From: Blautia luti | GTDB taxonomy: Bacteria; Bacillota; Clostridia; Lachnospirales; Lachnospiraceae | Direction: 5' to 3' | Assembly: GCF_033096465.1 (NCBI RefSeq) | Contig: NZ_AP028156.1 | Span: forward strand, 2,622,501-2,686,500 | Length of the DNA stretch: 64,000 bases | In this document: one piece after another, positions 36,633-45,195 of the stretch | Position numbering within the stretch: position 1 is the first letter of the stretch | Layout: the number at the start of each line of letters is the position of its first letter | Position numbers and translations under genes: made by a program | The notes under the pieces: generated by a model | Seen by the model: only the letters and a program-made list of their open reading frames with translations | Database searches by the model: none | What the model was told of the DNA's origin: nothing

Positions 36633-36708
36633 ATTATAGGGGATTGGATTTGCAGATTTTGTCAAAACAGCGGACGCCTGTCTTAGAATTTATCGCTGGA
36701 AAACGACA
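36633..36708 (-). promoter_or_regulatory. spoIIG promoter with 21-bp spacer and Spo0A-box-like sites
   Basis: Minus strand: TTGACA (36660-36665), 21-bp spacer, TATAAT (36633-36638). Perfect hexamers at abnormal spacing are the known hallmark of the Spo0A-activated spoIIG promoter. TTTTGACAAAA spans the -35, and TGTCGTTT (36701-36708, about -80) resembles a Spo0A box (TGTCGAA). Confidence 0.75.
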
Positions 36709-36752
36709 TAAATTTGCTTTCTTGATTTTTTACATTAAAGTGTCACAGTGGC

Positions 36753-36781
36753 TTGACATCTCGTCTGTCTCAGAATAAAAT
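36753..36781 (+). promoter_or_regulatory. Sigma-A promoter of aroE
   Basis: TTGACA (36753-36758), 17-bp spacer, TAAAAT (36776-36781). It fires divergently from spoIIG. Confidence 0.75.
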
Positions 36782-36846
36782 GATAGGTAATTTCTATGTT
36801 TTACGAGAAATTTTTTATAGATTCTTACGATTGGAGGTCCATGACC

Positions 36847-37716
36847 ATGAAAACAATTACCGGACATACCGGTCTTACTGCTCTTCTGGGCAGTCCGGTT
36901 GCACACAGCATTTCCCCTCTGATGCATAACGAAGCCTTCCGTATTCTGGGACTTGATTACGTATATCTTTGCTTTGATGTAAATGAAGATACCCTTCCTG
37001 CTGCAGTAGAAGGATTGAAAACCTGCGGGATCCGCGGATTTAATCTGACTATGCCGAATAAGAATAAGATCGTAGAGCTTCTGGATGAGCTTTCTCCTGA
37101 AGCGCAGCTTATCGGTGCAGTAAACACTGTGCTGAATGACAATGGGAAGCTTACTGGCTACAATACAGACGGATACGGATTTATGCAGTCTGTCCGTGAT
37201 GCCGGACATGACATCACCGGAAAGGCTGTTACAGTGATGGGTGTAGGTGGTGCATCCATGGCAATCTGTGCACAGTCTGCTCTGGATGGTGCCAGTGCAG
37301 TTCAGATCTTCGCCCGTCGCACCAGCCGCTATTGGGATCGTACACAGAAATTCGCAGAGAACCTAAGCGCAAAGACAGGCTGTCAGGTATCTCTTCATGA
37401 TAACGATGACCATACAGCACTGAAAAATGCCATTGATCGAAGCTATCTGCTGATCAATGCCACCTCGGTAGGAATGGTTCCTGATATTAATGATTCTATT
37501 ATTAAAGACACGGGTCTTTTCCGTCCGGGACTGGTCGTGGCAGATATTGTCTATGAGCCACAGGAGACCAGGCTTTTAAGAGAAGCAAAGGCTGCAGGAT
37601 GTCAGACCTTTAACGGCATGTATATGCTCCTTCACCAGGGTGCCAAGGCATTTAAAATCTGGACAGGACAGGAGATGCCTGTAGAAGTGATCCGTGAGAA
37701 ATATTTTTGTCTGTAA
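36847..37716 (+). CDS. aroE: Shikimate dehydrogenase
   Basis: 289 residues. It reduces 3-dehydroshikimate to shikimate in aromatic amino-acid synthesis. Blocks: VAHSISPLMHNEAF (substrate site), NLTMPNKNKI with the catalytic Lys, GYNTDGYGF, and the nucleotide loop VMGVGGASMA. ATG 36847 has GGAGG 9 bp upstream; ATG 36841 is also in frame but only 3 bp from it. The quinate/shikimate dehydrogenase branch is possible, since no other aro gene is nearby. Confidence 0.92.
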   Translation: MKTITGHTGLTALLGSPVAHSISPLMHNEAFRILGLDYVYLCFDVNEDTLPAAVEGLKTCGIRGFNLTMPNKNKIVELLDELSPEAQLIGAVNTVLNDNGKLTGYNTDGYGFMQSVRDAGHDITGKAVTVMGVGGASMAICAQSALDGASAVQIFARRTSRYWDRTQKFAENLSAKTGCQVSLHDNDDHTALKNAIDRSYLLINATSVGMVPDINDSIIKDTGLFRPGLVVADIVYEPQETRLLREAKAAGCQTFNGMYMLLHQGAKAFKIWTGQEMPVEVIREKYFCL

Positions 37717-37721
37717 ACAGT

Positions 37722-37766
37722 AAAACAGCGGAAGAGGGGGATTTTCCTCTCTGCCGCTGTTTTTAT
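37722..37766. terminator. Bidirectional terminator between aroE and the DUF218 gene
   Basis: Stem AAAACAGCGG / CCGCTGTTTT with an inner AGAGG/CCTCT arm; A and T tracts on both sides let it serve both convergent genes. Confidence 0.85.
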
Positions 37767-38242
37767 AAATTTCCTATTATTTTATCTTTTATGATTGCCA
37801 GAATTTCCCTGGGAATATAGATTAGCAGTCTCCAGGAACGATATCTGGACGGAATGGGATAAATTTCCCTGCATCCGCATTTCCTGCCAATAGCAGTGCC
37901 ACGGAAAACATGAAAATGATTGGTGACTACTCCTACTGAATGATCCAGTCCGATCAGATCCAGACTGAATTTCAGATTCTCCGCTGTACTGGTGGATCTT
38001 TCCTCCAGTATCAGGCGTTCTCCCTTTATCCCATGCTCTGTCAGGTAATGATACATTGCCTGCGCTTCCGTAATTGCTTCACCAGTTCCTTTTCCACCGG
38101 ACAATACCGCCTTTGTCTCCGGATTCTCCTGAAGATACTGCAATGCCCTCCTGGTTCTTTCCAGAAGGGCAAGTGTAAGCCGGGTTCCCTCTACATGGGC
38201 ACCCAGTACGATAATATATTCCAGCCTGGGGATATTACGCAT
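37763..38242 (-). CDS. YdcF-like (DUF218) protein, short form
   Basis: 159 residues. The DUF218 domain is complete: [61 protein letters not shown] and [10 protein letters not shown]. The function of this fold is not settled. Many Firmicute relatives carry N-terminal membrane segments that this one lacks. ATG 38240-38242 overlaps the stop of the SEC-C gene by 8 bp and has GGAAGA just upstream. An ATG at 38296 lies within the SEC-C coding part and has no ribosome-binding site. Confidence 0.8.
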   Translation of the reverse strand: MRNIPRLEYIIVLGAHVEGTRLTLALLERTRRALQYLQENPETKAVLSGGKGTGEAITEAQAMYHYLTEHGIKGERLILEERSTSTAENLKFSLDLIGLDHSVGVVTNHFHVFRGTAIGRKCGCREIYPIPSRYRSWRLLIYIPREILAIIKDKIIGNL

Positions 38243-38750
38243 TTCTTCCGCAGCAATATTTATATTTCTTGCCGCTTCCGCATGGACACGGATCATTACG
38301 TCCGATCTTATGTGCTTTTACAACTGTACCGGATTTCTTCTGTTCCAGGTAAAGTTCTTTCTTCTTCTCAGGTGTGAAGATTGCATCCCACTGTGGCAGT
38401 TCATAGAGCCAGTCAGCTCTTGCATCTACCATGTTCTTATAAAGGAGCTCTTTGTCAAAGCAGAGAGATACTTTCGTATTCTCGTCCATTGTCTCGATCG
38501 GGTTCTTGATTTTCAGACTGTCATTGATTCCATCCAAGAAACCTACCATAGTCAGAACATCCTGTCCGTATTTCTCAGCCAGTTCTTTAACTGTACCGGT
38601 AACTACTTCATCCGGATTGGTAAGAAGCTGTTCATAAATTCCCTTTTCAATATTAAAATAATTAGCCCAGAATCTCTGAAGCTTATTACGGTCTGCCTGC
38701 TGGTCATAGGCGATGGAACGCCACTGCTCTAAGATTGTTTTATCGCTCAT
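38235..38750 (-). CDS. SEC-C motif protein
   Basis: 171 residues. The C-terminus is a SEC-C zinc-binding motif ([17 protein letters not shown]), as at the SecA tail. The preceding ~145 residues are helical and unassigned. Such proteins may bind SecB, ribosomes or nucleic acid; no role can be claimed. ATG 38748-38750 has GAGG 9 bp upstream. It is translationally coupled to the DUF218 gene. Confidence 0.8.
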   Translation of the reverse strand: MSDKTILEQWRSIAYDQQADRNKLQRFWANYFNIEKGIYEQLLTNPDEVVTGTVKELAEKYGQDVLTMVGFLDGINDSLKIKNPIETMDENTKVSLCFDKELLYKNMVDARADWLYELPQWDAIFTPEKKKELYLEQKKSGTVVKAHKIGRNDPCPCGSGKKYKYCCGRNA

Positions 38751-38876
38751 TTCCTTAATCCTCTTTTCCAATATTTCATAGGTATTATGTTCCCACAAGT
38801 GTATTTATTATATCATCTTTTTCATAAAAATACAAATCTTATTGTTTGTATTTTTGGTGAAATTTATGGTTTTTCT

Positions 38877-39698
38877 TTATTTTATACCCATTTTCTCAAG
38901 GTCTGCCGCTGCCTGTTTGAAAGAATGGAACTGAATGGCATGAATTCCTGCCTTTCTGGCAGCCTCACAGTTTTCTGCCCGGTCATCCAGAAATACAGAT
39001 TTCTCCGGATTCAGATGATATCTGCTGATCAGAGTCTGATAGATATCCGACTCCGGCTTGATCTGCTTCACTTCGCAGGAAAAAACAGCTCCGTCCACAT
39101 ATTTCAAAAATGTCAGCTTGGAACGGGTTTTCCGCAGGGTATCTGTGGCATAATTGGATAAAATATAAATATAATAACCTTTTTCTTTCAGATACTGTAC
39201 CCAGGTGTCTGCGTAATCGGTTTTATGGATTGTTTCGTCAGAGCGGCGCATCAGCTCTCTGATATCTGCCTCATATTCCGGTGCTTCCTTTACCATCTGG
39301 TTCACATAGTACACTTCATTATGGGTACTTCTGTCGCGTTCATTCCAGGTATTGCTTAAAAACACTGTTTTCGCAAGTTTCTCACGTTCCTCTGCCGGAA
39401 AACCAAAGCTGTCCAGATAGGTTTCCCAGTCATATTTCACCAGTACCTGTCCTACGTCAAAAATAATATTCTCCACTTCTGAATTCACCGCCTTTTTATT
39501 TTTGTTCAGTATCCTGTAAACCATCCACATAGCATATAAGAGAATGGGCAATGCTATGGCTGCACCCAGAGATGCGCGAAACCAGTTTCCTGCGACCTCA
39601 CCTCTTCCGAAAGCAAATACCATAGGAAGGCAGAATACCAGAATTATCAGGATGATAGCAGCCCAGGCTCCTGCACGTTTAAATTTATTGTTTTTCAT
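38877..39698 (-). CDS. Membrane-anchored HAD-family hydrolase
   Basis: 273 residues. Two N-terminal membrane segments (about 11-30 and 41-58) precede a HAD subfamily IA domain. Motif I is IIFDVGQVLVKYD (nucleophile Asp; Gly at +2 as in YihX-like enzymes), motif II LSNYA, motif III KPESDIY, motif IV FLDDRAENC. It probably dephosphorylates a small sugar or nucleotide phosphate. ATG 39696-39698 has AAAGGG upstream; longer frames run back into purA. Confidence 0.82.
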   Translation of the reverse strand: MKNNKFKRAGAWAAIILIILVFCLPMVFAFGRGEVAGNWFRASLGAAIALPILLYAMWMVYRILNKNKKAVNSEVENIIFDVGQVLVKYDWETYLDSFGFPAEEREKLAKTVFLSNTWNERDRSTHNEVYYVNQMVKEAPEYEADIRELMRRSDETIHKTDYADTWVQYLKEKGYYIYILSNYATDTLRKTRSKLTFLKYVDGAVFSCEVKQIKPESDIYQTLISRYHLNPEKSVFLDDRAENCEAARKAGIHAIQFHSFKQAAADLEKMGIK

Positions 39699-39728
39699 CG
39701 TTTCCCTTTCTGTGCGGAATATTTCTTT

Positions 39729-39764
39729 AAAAAAAGACGCGCCGGAGAAAACTCCCCGGCGCAG
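39729..39764 (-). terminator. Rho-independent terminator after purA
   Basis: Minus strand GCGCCGG-gGAG, TTTT loop, CTC-CGGCGC, then GTC and seven T. It separates purA from the HAD gene. Confidence 0.88.
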
Positions 39765-39771
39765 ATTCGTC

Positions 39772-41052
39772 TTATTTATTTCTGTAGATGATGTCATCTC
39801 TTCCCGGACCATTGGAAATCATGGTGATCGGGAATCCGATATGTTCTTCTACGAATTCGATATATTTTTTGCAGTTTTCCGGAAGATCTTCGTAATTCTT
39901 AATTCCACGGATATCACATTTCCATCCTGGAAGCTTTTCGATTACCGGTTTCGCTTTCTCAAGCTTCACAGTAGTCGGGAAATCAGTAGTGATCTCTCCG
40001 TCAATATCATATGCAGTGCATACCGGAATCTCATCCAGATATCCCAGAACATCCAGAACTGTAAAGGCAACGTCCGTAGTTCCCTGCATACGGCATCCGT
40101 ACTTGGAAGCAACACAGTCAAACCATCCCATACGTCTCGGACGGCCTGTAGTAGCACCGAATTCACCGCCATCACCACCGCGTCTTCTCAGCTCATCTGC
40201 CTCATCTCCGAAGATTTCGGATACAAAAGCACCTGCTCCTACTGCACTGGAATAAGCCTTGCATACTGTAACGATCTGTTTGATCTCATACGGAGGAATA
40301 CCTGCTCCTACTGCACCGTATCCTGCCAGTGTAGAAGAAGAAGTAACCATCGGATAGATTCCGTGATCCGGATCCTTCAGAGAACCAAGCTGACCCTCTA
40401 ACAGAACTTCTTTACCTTCTTTTAATGCATTCCACAGATACAGGGAAACATCACATACATATGGCTCTACCATCTTCTTGTATTCCATCAGTTCTTCGAA
40501 AAGCTTGTCCGGATCAAGAAGAGGTTTATGATACAGATGTTCCAGTGTGATATTCTTGGTTTCGCATACACTCACAAGTTTCTCTTTCAGATGTTCTTCA
40601 TCGAAAAGTTCACTTACCTGGAAACCGATCTTCGCATATTTGTCAGAATAGAACGGTGCGATACCGGATTTGGTGGATCCGAAAGATTTACCGCCCAGAC
40701 GCTCTTCCTCATACTGATCGAAAAGGATGTGATAAGGCATAACCATCTGTGCTCTCTCAGAGATCAGAATCTTCGGAGCCGGAACGCCTCTGCTTACCAC
40801 TTCATTGTACTCTTTGAAAAATACAGGGATATTCAGGGCAACCCCGTTTCCGATCACGCTTGTTGTATGGTCATAGAACACACCTGACGGAAGAGTATGA
40901 AGCGCAAATTTACCATAATTATTTACAATTGTATGACCTGCATTTGCACCACCCTGAAATCTTACAATAATGTCTGCTTTCTGAGCAAGTGTATCGGTAA
41001 TCTTGCCCTTACCTTCATCACCCCAGTTAGCACCAACAACTGCTTTTACCAT
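39772..41052 (-). CDS. purA: Adenylosuccinate synthetase
   Basis: 426 residues. It makes adenylosuccinate from IMP, aspartate and GTP. Motifs: GANWGDEGKGKITD (P-loop-like, residues 7-20), GGANAGHTIV, and TTGRPRRMGWFD near the base-binding loop. It is 38 bp downstream of purB, so the pair covers both steps of IMP to AMP. Confidence 0.97.
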   Translation of the reverse strand: MVKAVVGANWGDEGKGKITDTLAQKADIIVRFQGGANAGHTIVNNYGKFALHTLPSGVFYDHTTSVIGNGVALNIPVFFKEYNEVVSRGVPAPKILISERAQMVMPYHILFDQYEEERLGGKSFGSTKSGIAPFYSDKYAKIGFQVSELFDEEHLKEKLVSVCETKNITLEHLYHKPLLDPDKLFEELMEYKKMVEPYVCDVSLYLWNALKEGKEVLLEGQLGSLKDPDHGIYPMVTSSSTLAGYGAVGAGIPPYEIKQIVTVCKAYSSAVGAGAFVSEIFGDEADELRRRGGDGGEFGATTGRPRRMGWFDCVASKYGCRMQGTTDVAFTVLDVLGYLDEIPVCTAYDIDGEITTDFPTTVKLEKAKPVIEKLPGWKCDIRGIKNYEDLPENCKKYIEFVEEHIGFPITMISNGPGRDDIIYRNK

Positions 41053-41090
41053 AACTTTAATTCCTCCTGCTTAATAAGCTGAATTTTATA

Positions 41091-42524
41091 TTATACATTA
41101 ATTTCTGCCTTGATTCCCAGCATCTCTTTATGAGAATCCAGGATTGGCTGAACTACCTGACTTACAAATCTCTCGGTCTGTTCTTTCGCACGTCCTGTGT
41201 ATTTCGCAGGATCCATGGACTTCTGCAGTTCTTCCAGAGTAAGGTTGAATGCAGGGTCTGTCGCGATCAGTTCCAGAAGGTTATTATCTTTACCTTCTAC
41301 CTTCACTGTCTTACCGGCTTCCATAGAAAGCTCACGGATGCGTTCATGAAGTTCCTGACGGTCTCCGCCTGCCTTTACAGCATCCATCATGATATTCTCG
41401 GTAGCCATAAACGGAAGCTCTGCCAGCATATGTTTCTCGATGACTTTCGGATAAACCACAAGGCCGTCTACCACATTCAGACACAGATCCAGGATTCCGT
41501 CAATAGCCAGGAATCCTTCCGGAATGCTCAGGCGTTTATTCGCAGAATCATCCAGGGTTCTCTCGAACCACTGTGTAGCAGAAGTGATCGCCGGATTCAG
41601 GGCATCTACCATTACATATCTGGAAAGGGAAGCAATACGCTCACTTCTCATCGGATTTCTCTTATATGCCATAGCAGAGGAACCGATCTGGGATTTCTCG
41701 AAAGGCTCTTCCACTTCTTTCAGATGCTGAAGAAGGCGGATATCATTGGACATCTTATGAGCACTTGCTGCGATTCCTGCGAGTACATTCAGTACACGGG
41801 TGTCTACCTTACGGGAATAAGTCTGTCCGGATACAGGATAGCACTCCTTGAATCCCATCTTCTGTGCGATCATCGGATCGATCTTATCGATGGTCTCCTG
41901 ATCCCCCTCAAAGAGTTCAAGGAAACTTGCCTGTGTTCCTGTTGTTCCCTTGGAACCAAGAAGTTTCATTGTGCTTAACACATATTCCAGGTCTTCCAGA
42001 TCAAGAAGAAATTCCTGGGTCCAGAGTGTGGCACGTTTTCCCACTGTAGTAGGCTGTGCAGGCTGGAAATGTGTGAAAGCCAGTGTGGGCTGTGTTTTAT
42101 ATTTATCTGCAAAAGAAGCAAGCTCTGCAATTACATTGACCAGTTTCTTACGTACAAGCTTCAAGGCTTCTGTCATAACGATAATATCGGTATTATCACC
42201 TACATAACAGGAGGTAGCTCCCAGATGGATGATTCCTTTCGCTTTCGGACACTGCACTCCATATGCATATACATGGGACATTACATCATGACGCACCTGA
42301 CGTTCACGTTCCTTGGCAACTTCATAATTAATGTCATCTGCGTGAGCCTTCAGCTCATCGATCTGCTCCTGTGTAATGTTAAGACCAAGTTCCTTCTCTG
42401 TCTCAGCAAGAGCAATCCAAAGTTTTCTCCATGTGCGGAATTTCATATCCGGAGAAAAAATATACTGCATTTCTTTACTTGCATAACGCTCTGATAAAGG
42501 ACTTACATATCTGTCTGTACTCAT
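41091..42524 (-). CDS. purB: Adenylosuccinate lyase
   Basis: 477 residues of the fumarase/aspartase superfamily. The signature loop is GSSAMAYKRNPMRSE, and TSCYVGDNTD and HFQPAQPTTVGKR are also present. It cleaves adenylosuccinate and SAICAR. It is in the longer branch of PurB. First gene of a purB-purA operon. Confidence 0.96.
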   Translation of the reverse strand: MSTDRYVSPLSERYASKEMQYIFSPDMKFRTWRKLWIALAETEKELGLNITQEQIDELKAHADDINYEVAKERERQVRHDVMSHVYAYGVQCPKAKGIIHLGATSCYVGDNTDIIVMTEALKLVRKKLVNVIAELASFADKYKTQPTLAFTHFQPAQPTTVGKRATLWTQEFLLDLEDLEYVLSTMKLLGSKGTTGTQASFLELFEGDQETIDKIDPMIAQKMGFKECYPVSGQTYSRKVDTRVLNVLAGIAASAHKMSNDIRLLQHLKEVEEPFEKSQIGSSAMAYKRNPMRSERIASLSRYVMVDALNPAITSATQWFERTLDDSANKRLSIPEGFLAIDGILDLCLNVVDGLVVYPKVIEKHMLAELPFMATENIMMDAVKAGGDRQELHERIRELSMEAGKTVKVEGKDNNLLELIATDPAFNLTLEELQKSMDPAKYTGRAKEQTERFVSQVVQPILDSHKEMLGIKAEINV

Positions 42525-42613
42525 TATTCACTCTCCTGTTTTTTCTTATAGCAGTCAGGTAAAATATTATGATATTTTCCATAACCGCTACTAGGTTGAT
42601 TATATCCTTTGAA

Positions 42614-42642
42614 ATTATATAACATCATTCCCCTAAAAGCAA
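42614..42642 (-). promoter_or_regulatory. Sigma-A promoter of purB-purA
   Basis: Minus strand: TTGCTT (42637-42642), 17 bp, TATAAT (42614-42619), ~90 nt upstream of the ATG. No PurR-box pair or purine riboswitch was recognised. Confidence 0.6.
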
Positions 42643-42653
42643 CCACAAAAAGC

Positions 42654-43340
42654 CTATCCCTGATGGAATTTTCCAAGAAACTCCTTCATTCGCGCATGTT
42701 CTGATGCAAATACTTCCTGTGAGGTTCCCTCCACTGCGATCAGTCCTTTGTCCATAAAGATGATATGGTCTGAAATATCTCTGGCAAAAGTCATCTCATG
42801 AGTAACAATTACCATGGTAATGTGCTCTGCTGCCAGATCCTTGATAACCTTCAGGATCTCTCCTGTCAGCTCCGGATCCAGGGCGGAAGTAGGTTCATCG
42901 AAGAACAGGATCTTCGGATTCATGCACAGAGCCCTTGCAATGGAAACTCTCTGCTGCTGGCCCCCTGATAACTGGAACGGATAAGCATTCTCCCTGTCTG
43001 ACAGCCCCATCTGTTTCAGCAGGACTCTGGCCTGGGTATAAACTTCCTCTTTCTTTCTTTTCTGTACCCGGATCGGTGCATCTGTAATGTTCTTTAATAC
43101 GGAGAAATGGGGAAACAGGTTAAAGTTCTGAAATACCAGTCCCACATCCCCCTGTTTGATGATCTCACCGCTGTCCGGTGTCTCAAGTCCTGTGGCACAC
43201 CGAAGCAGGGTGGACTTGCCGGATCCGGAGGGACCGATGATACTTAATACCTCTCCCTCTTCCACTTCAAGTGAAATATCCTTCAGCACCTCAAGACTGC
43301 CGAAGCTCTTTTTTATGTGCTTCATTTCAAATAATTTCAT
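42654..43340 (-). CDS. Polar amino-acid ABC transporter, ATPase
   Basis: 228 residues. Walker A GPSGSGKSTLL, Q-loop LVFQNFNLFPH, signature LSGGQQQRVSIARAL, Walker B ILFFDEPTSALD. It belongs to the GlnQ/HisP group. It powers uptake with the permease and binding protein encoded upstream. Confidence 0.95.
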   Translation of the reverse strand: MKLFEMKHIKKSFGSLEVLKDISLEVEEGEVLSIIGPSGSGKSTLLRCATGLETPDSGEIIKQGDVGLVFQNFNLFPHFSVLKNITDAPIRVQKRKKEEVYTQARVLLKQMGLSDRENAYPFQLSGGQQQRVSIARALCMNPKILFFDEPTSALDPELTGEILKVIKDLAAEHITMVIVTHEMTFARDISDHIIFMDKGLIAVEGTSQEVFASEHARMKEFLGKFHQG

Positions 43341-43360
43341 AAAACATTCCTCTCAACTCC

Positions 43361-43419
43361 AGAGCGTATTTGAAAAATCATTCCCGCAATCTGCAGAAAG
43401 CCTTTCTCAAACATGCTCT
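43361..43419. repeat. 59-bp imperfect palindrome between permease and ATPase genes
   Basis: Arms AGAGCGTATTTGA (43361-43373) and TCAAACATGCTCT (43407-43419) pair over 12 of 13 positions, one as G-U. The inner part pairs further (GAAA/TTTC-type). It includes the stop codon of the permease. It has the look of a dispersed intergenic repeat, but only one copy is in the window. Confidence 0.6.
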
Positions 43420-44068
43420 ACCGGTAATAGTTCAGCTTCTTCTCGATCTTGTCCATGACAATGGCAACGATCAGGTTAAATACAAAATAAAATACTGCTG
43501 CGATCACAAAAGGCATCATGGTAGTCTGCGCACTTGCGATCTGCTTGGCAATGGTAAACATCTCTGCTACCGCTACAACGAAAGCCAGCGAAGTATCCTT
43601 GACCAGTGTGATGACTTCATTTGTCACAGACGGAAGGATGCGTTTCACTACCTGCGGAAGGATGATCCTGAAAAAGGTCTGCGCCTTACTATATCCCAGG
43701 ATCTTCGCAGCCTCGTACTGTCCTGTGGAAATTGATTCAATACCACCTCTGTAAATCTCTGCAAAATAAGCAGCATAGTTGATGCTGAACGCAATAAATA
43801 CTGCGATCAGGCTGTATCCCATGGAAATGCGGATACCGAAAATAAAATATGGTCCGAAATATACAACCATCAGCTGCAGCATCAGAGGTGTTCCACGCAT
43901 AATGGAAATGTATGCTGACACGATTCCCCTGATCACCGGATTTTTGGACATTCTGCCGAAACAGATCAGCAGTCCCAGAGGCAGTGAAAACACCAGTGTC
44001 ACTACAAAAATTTCTACTGACACTACCATACCGCCGGCAAGCTGCTGGAGCATTACATTTAAAGACAT
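43418..44068 (-). CDS. Polar amino-acid ABC transporter, permease
   Basis: 216 residues, about five membrane segments, HisM/GlnP type. The coupling loop EAAKILGYSKAQTFFRIILPQ (EAA motif) binds the ATPase. It starts 117 bp after the binding-protein gene, with a hairpin in between that probably lowers its expression. Confidence 0.95.
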   Translation of the reverse strand: MSLNVMLQQLAGGMVVSVEIFVVTLVFSLPLGLLICFGRMSKNPVIRGIVSAYISIMRGTPLMLQLMVVYFGPYFIFGIRISMGYSLIAVFIAFSINYAAYFAEIYRGGIESISTGQYEAAKILGYSKAQTFFRIILPQVVKRILPSVTNEVITLVKDTSLAFVVAVAEMFTIAKQIASAQTTMMPFVIAAVFYFVFNLIVAIVMDKIEKKLNYYR

Positions 44069-44100
44069 GTCTTTTCCTCCTGAAAAATTTTTCTCCTGTA

Positions 44101-44137
44101 CAGTAAGAAAAGAGGGTGCACATAAAATGTACCCTCT
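44101..44137 (-). terminator. Attenuating hairpin between binding protein and permease
   Basis: Minus strand AGAGGGT, 13-nt loop region with ACA/TGT pairing, ACCCTCT then TTTCTT. It is an intergenic terminator of the sort that leaves binding protein in excess over membrane subunits. Confidence 0.55.
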
Positions 44138-44185
44138 GTTTCTTTTTATAATCCGGAAAGGCTTTATCCTTTCCTCTTGTATGTT

Positions 44186-45076
44186 TTATTCTGCTTTTGT
44201 TTCTTCTGCTGTATCATCTGCTTTTTCTTCGGAAGCATCATCTGCTGTCTCATCTTCGGCAGCGTCTTCCTTCTCTGCGTCTTCGTCACCGATGCAGAGC
44301 ATATCAGCAACTTCATATTTCTCAGCCAGCTTGTCTACTTCTCCGGCATCATAAAGTTTCAGGACTTCAGCCCATACAGTATCCTTCAGATCATCATTGC
44401 CTTTCTTGAATCCAATTCCATACTGCTCACTCTGGATCGGCTCGTCAAGAATAATGTATTTACCCTCTTCTCTCTGGGAAAGCTGATACTTCGCAACTCC
44501 GATATCTACTGCAATGGCATCAGCCGCACCGGAATCCAGGTTCATGAATGCGGTGTTGTAATCCGGGTTCTCTGTAAGGGAACCGAAGCTTGCTGTAAGA
44601 TCCTTATTATCATCACTGTTTAATGCATCCAGTGCTGCAGAAGCTGCCTGAACGACTACGTTCTTTCCTGCCAGATCATCCAGCTTCTCAATCTTTGAAT
44701 CGGCAGCAACTACCATTACCTGCTCATTGTTCAGATATGGGTCCGACCATGTATAATCATCTTCACGTCCGTTGATGGTAAAGCCATTCCAGATGCAGTC
44801 AATAGAACCGGAATTCAGTTCCATATCCTTGGAATCCCAGTTAATAGGCTTCTTTACAAGTTCCCATCCCAGATTGTCACATACTTCCTGTGCCAGATCC
44901 AGGTCGAAACCTACATAGTCTCCGTTGTCATCCTTATATCCGAAAGGCGGATACTCCGCATCAAATCCTACTGTTAATGTTTTATTCTCAGCGTCTGCAT
45001 ATACGGAAACAACGCCTGCCATCATAGAAGCTGCCATTGTACCTGCCATGATTACTGCTAATGCTCTCTTCTTCAT
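44186..45076 (-). CDS. Amino-acid ABC transporter substrate-binding protein
   Basis: 296 residues. A signal peptide (about 1-27) leads into the family-3 fold: TLTVGFDAEYPPFGYKDDNGDYVGFDLDLA, later WNGFTINGRE and SDPYLNNEQVMVV. Two features are odd. There is no lipobox cysteine near the cleavage site, though Gram-positive binding proteins are normally lipoproteins. And the last ~35 residues form an Asp/Glu/Ala tail after the fold ends. The ligand is probably a polar amino acid. Confidence 0.92.
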   Translation of the reverse strand: MKKRALAVIMAGTMAASMMAGVVSVYADAENKTLTVGFDAEYPPFGYKDDNGDYVGFDLDLAQEVCDNLGWELVKKPINWDSKDMELNSGSIDCIWNGFTINGREDDYTWSDPYLNNEQVMVVAADSKIEKLDDLAGKNVVVQAASAALDALNSDDNKDLTASFGSLTENPDYNTAFMNLDSGAADAIAVDIGVAKYQLSQREEGKYIILDEPIQSEQYGIGFKKGNDDLKDTVWAEVLKLYDAGEVDKLAEKYEVADMLCIGDEDAEKEDAAEDETADDASEEKADDTAEETKAE

Positions 45077-45138
45077 GATAAACTCTCCTCTTTATCTGTT
45101 TTGTTGTTTACCACATAGTCACTCTACCATGTGAAAGT

Positions 45139-45175
45139 ATGTGTTAATCCTAACACATGGATCTGTAGCTGTCAA
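45139..45175 (-). promoter_or_regulatory. Promoter and operator of the amino-acid transporter
   Basis: Minus strand TTGACA (45170-45175), 17 bp, TAGGAT (45147-45152). A perfect inverted repeat ATGTGTTA-N4-TAACACAT (45139-45158) is centred on the -10, so a repressor site is likely. A further CCATGTG/CACATGG pair (45127-45133, 45154-45160) surrounds it. Confidence 0.7.
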
Positions 45176-45195
45176 GCATAAGAATCCGGTTTCTT

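Noticed and set aside
42525..42653. Purine riboswitch or PurR box before purB
   Set aside because: The gap is only 129 bp and no aptamer core or paired PurR-box pattern could be seen.
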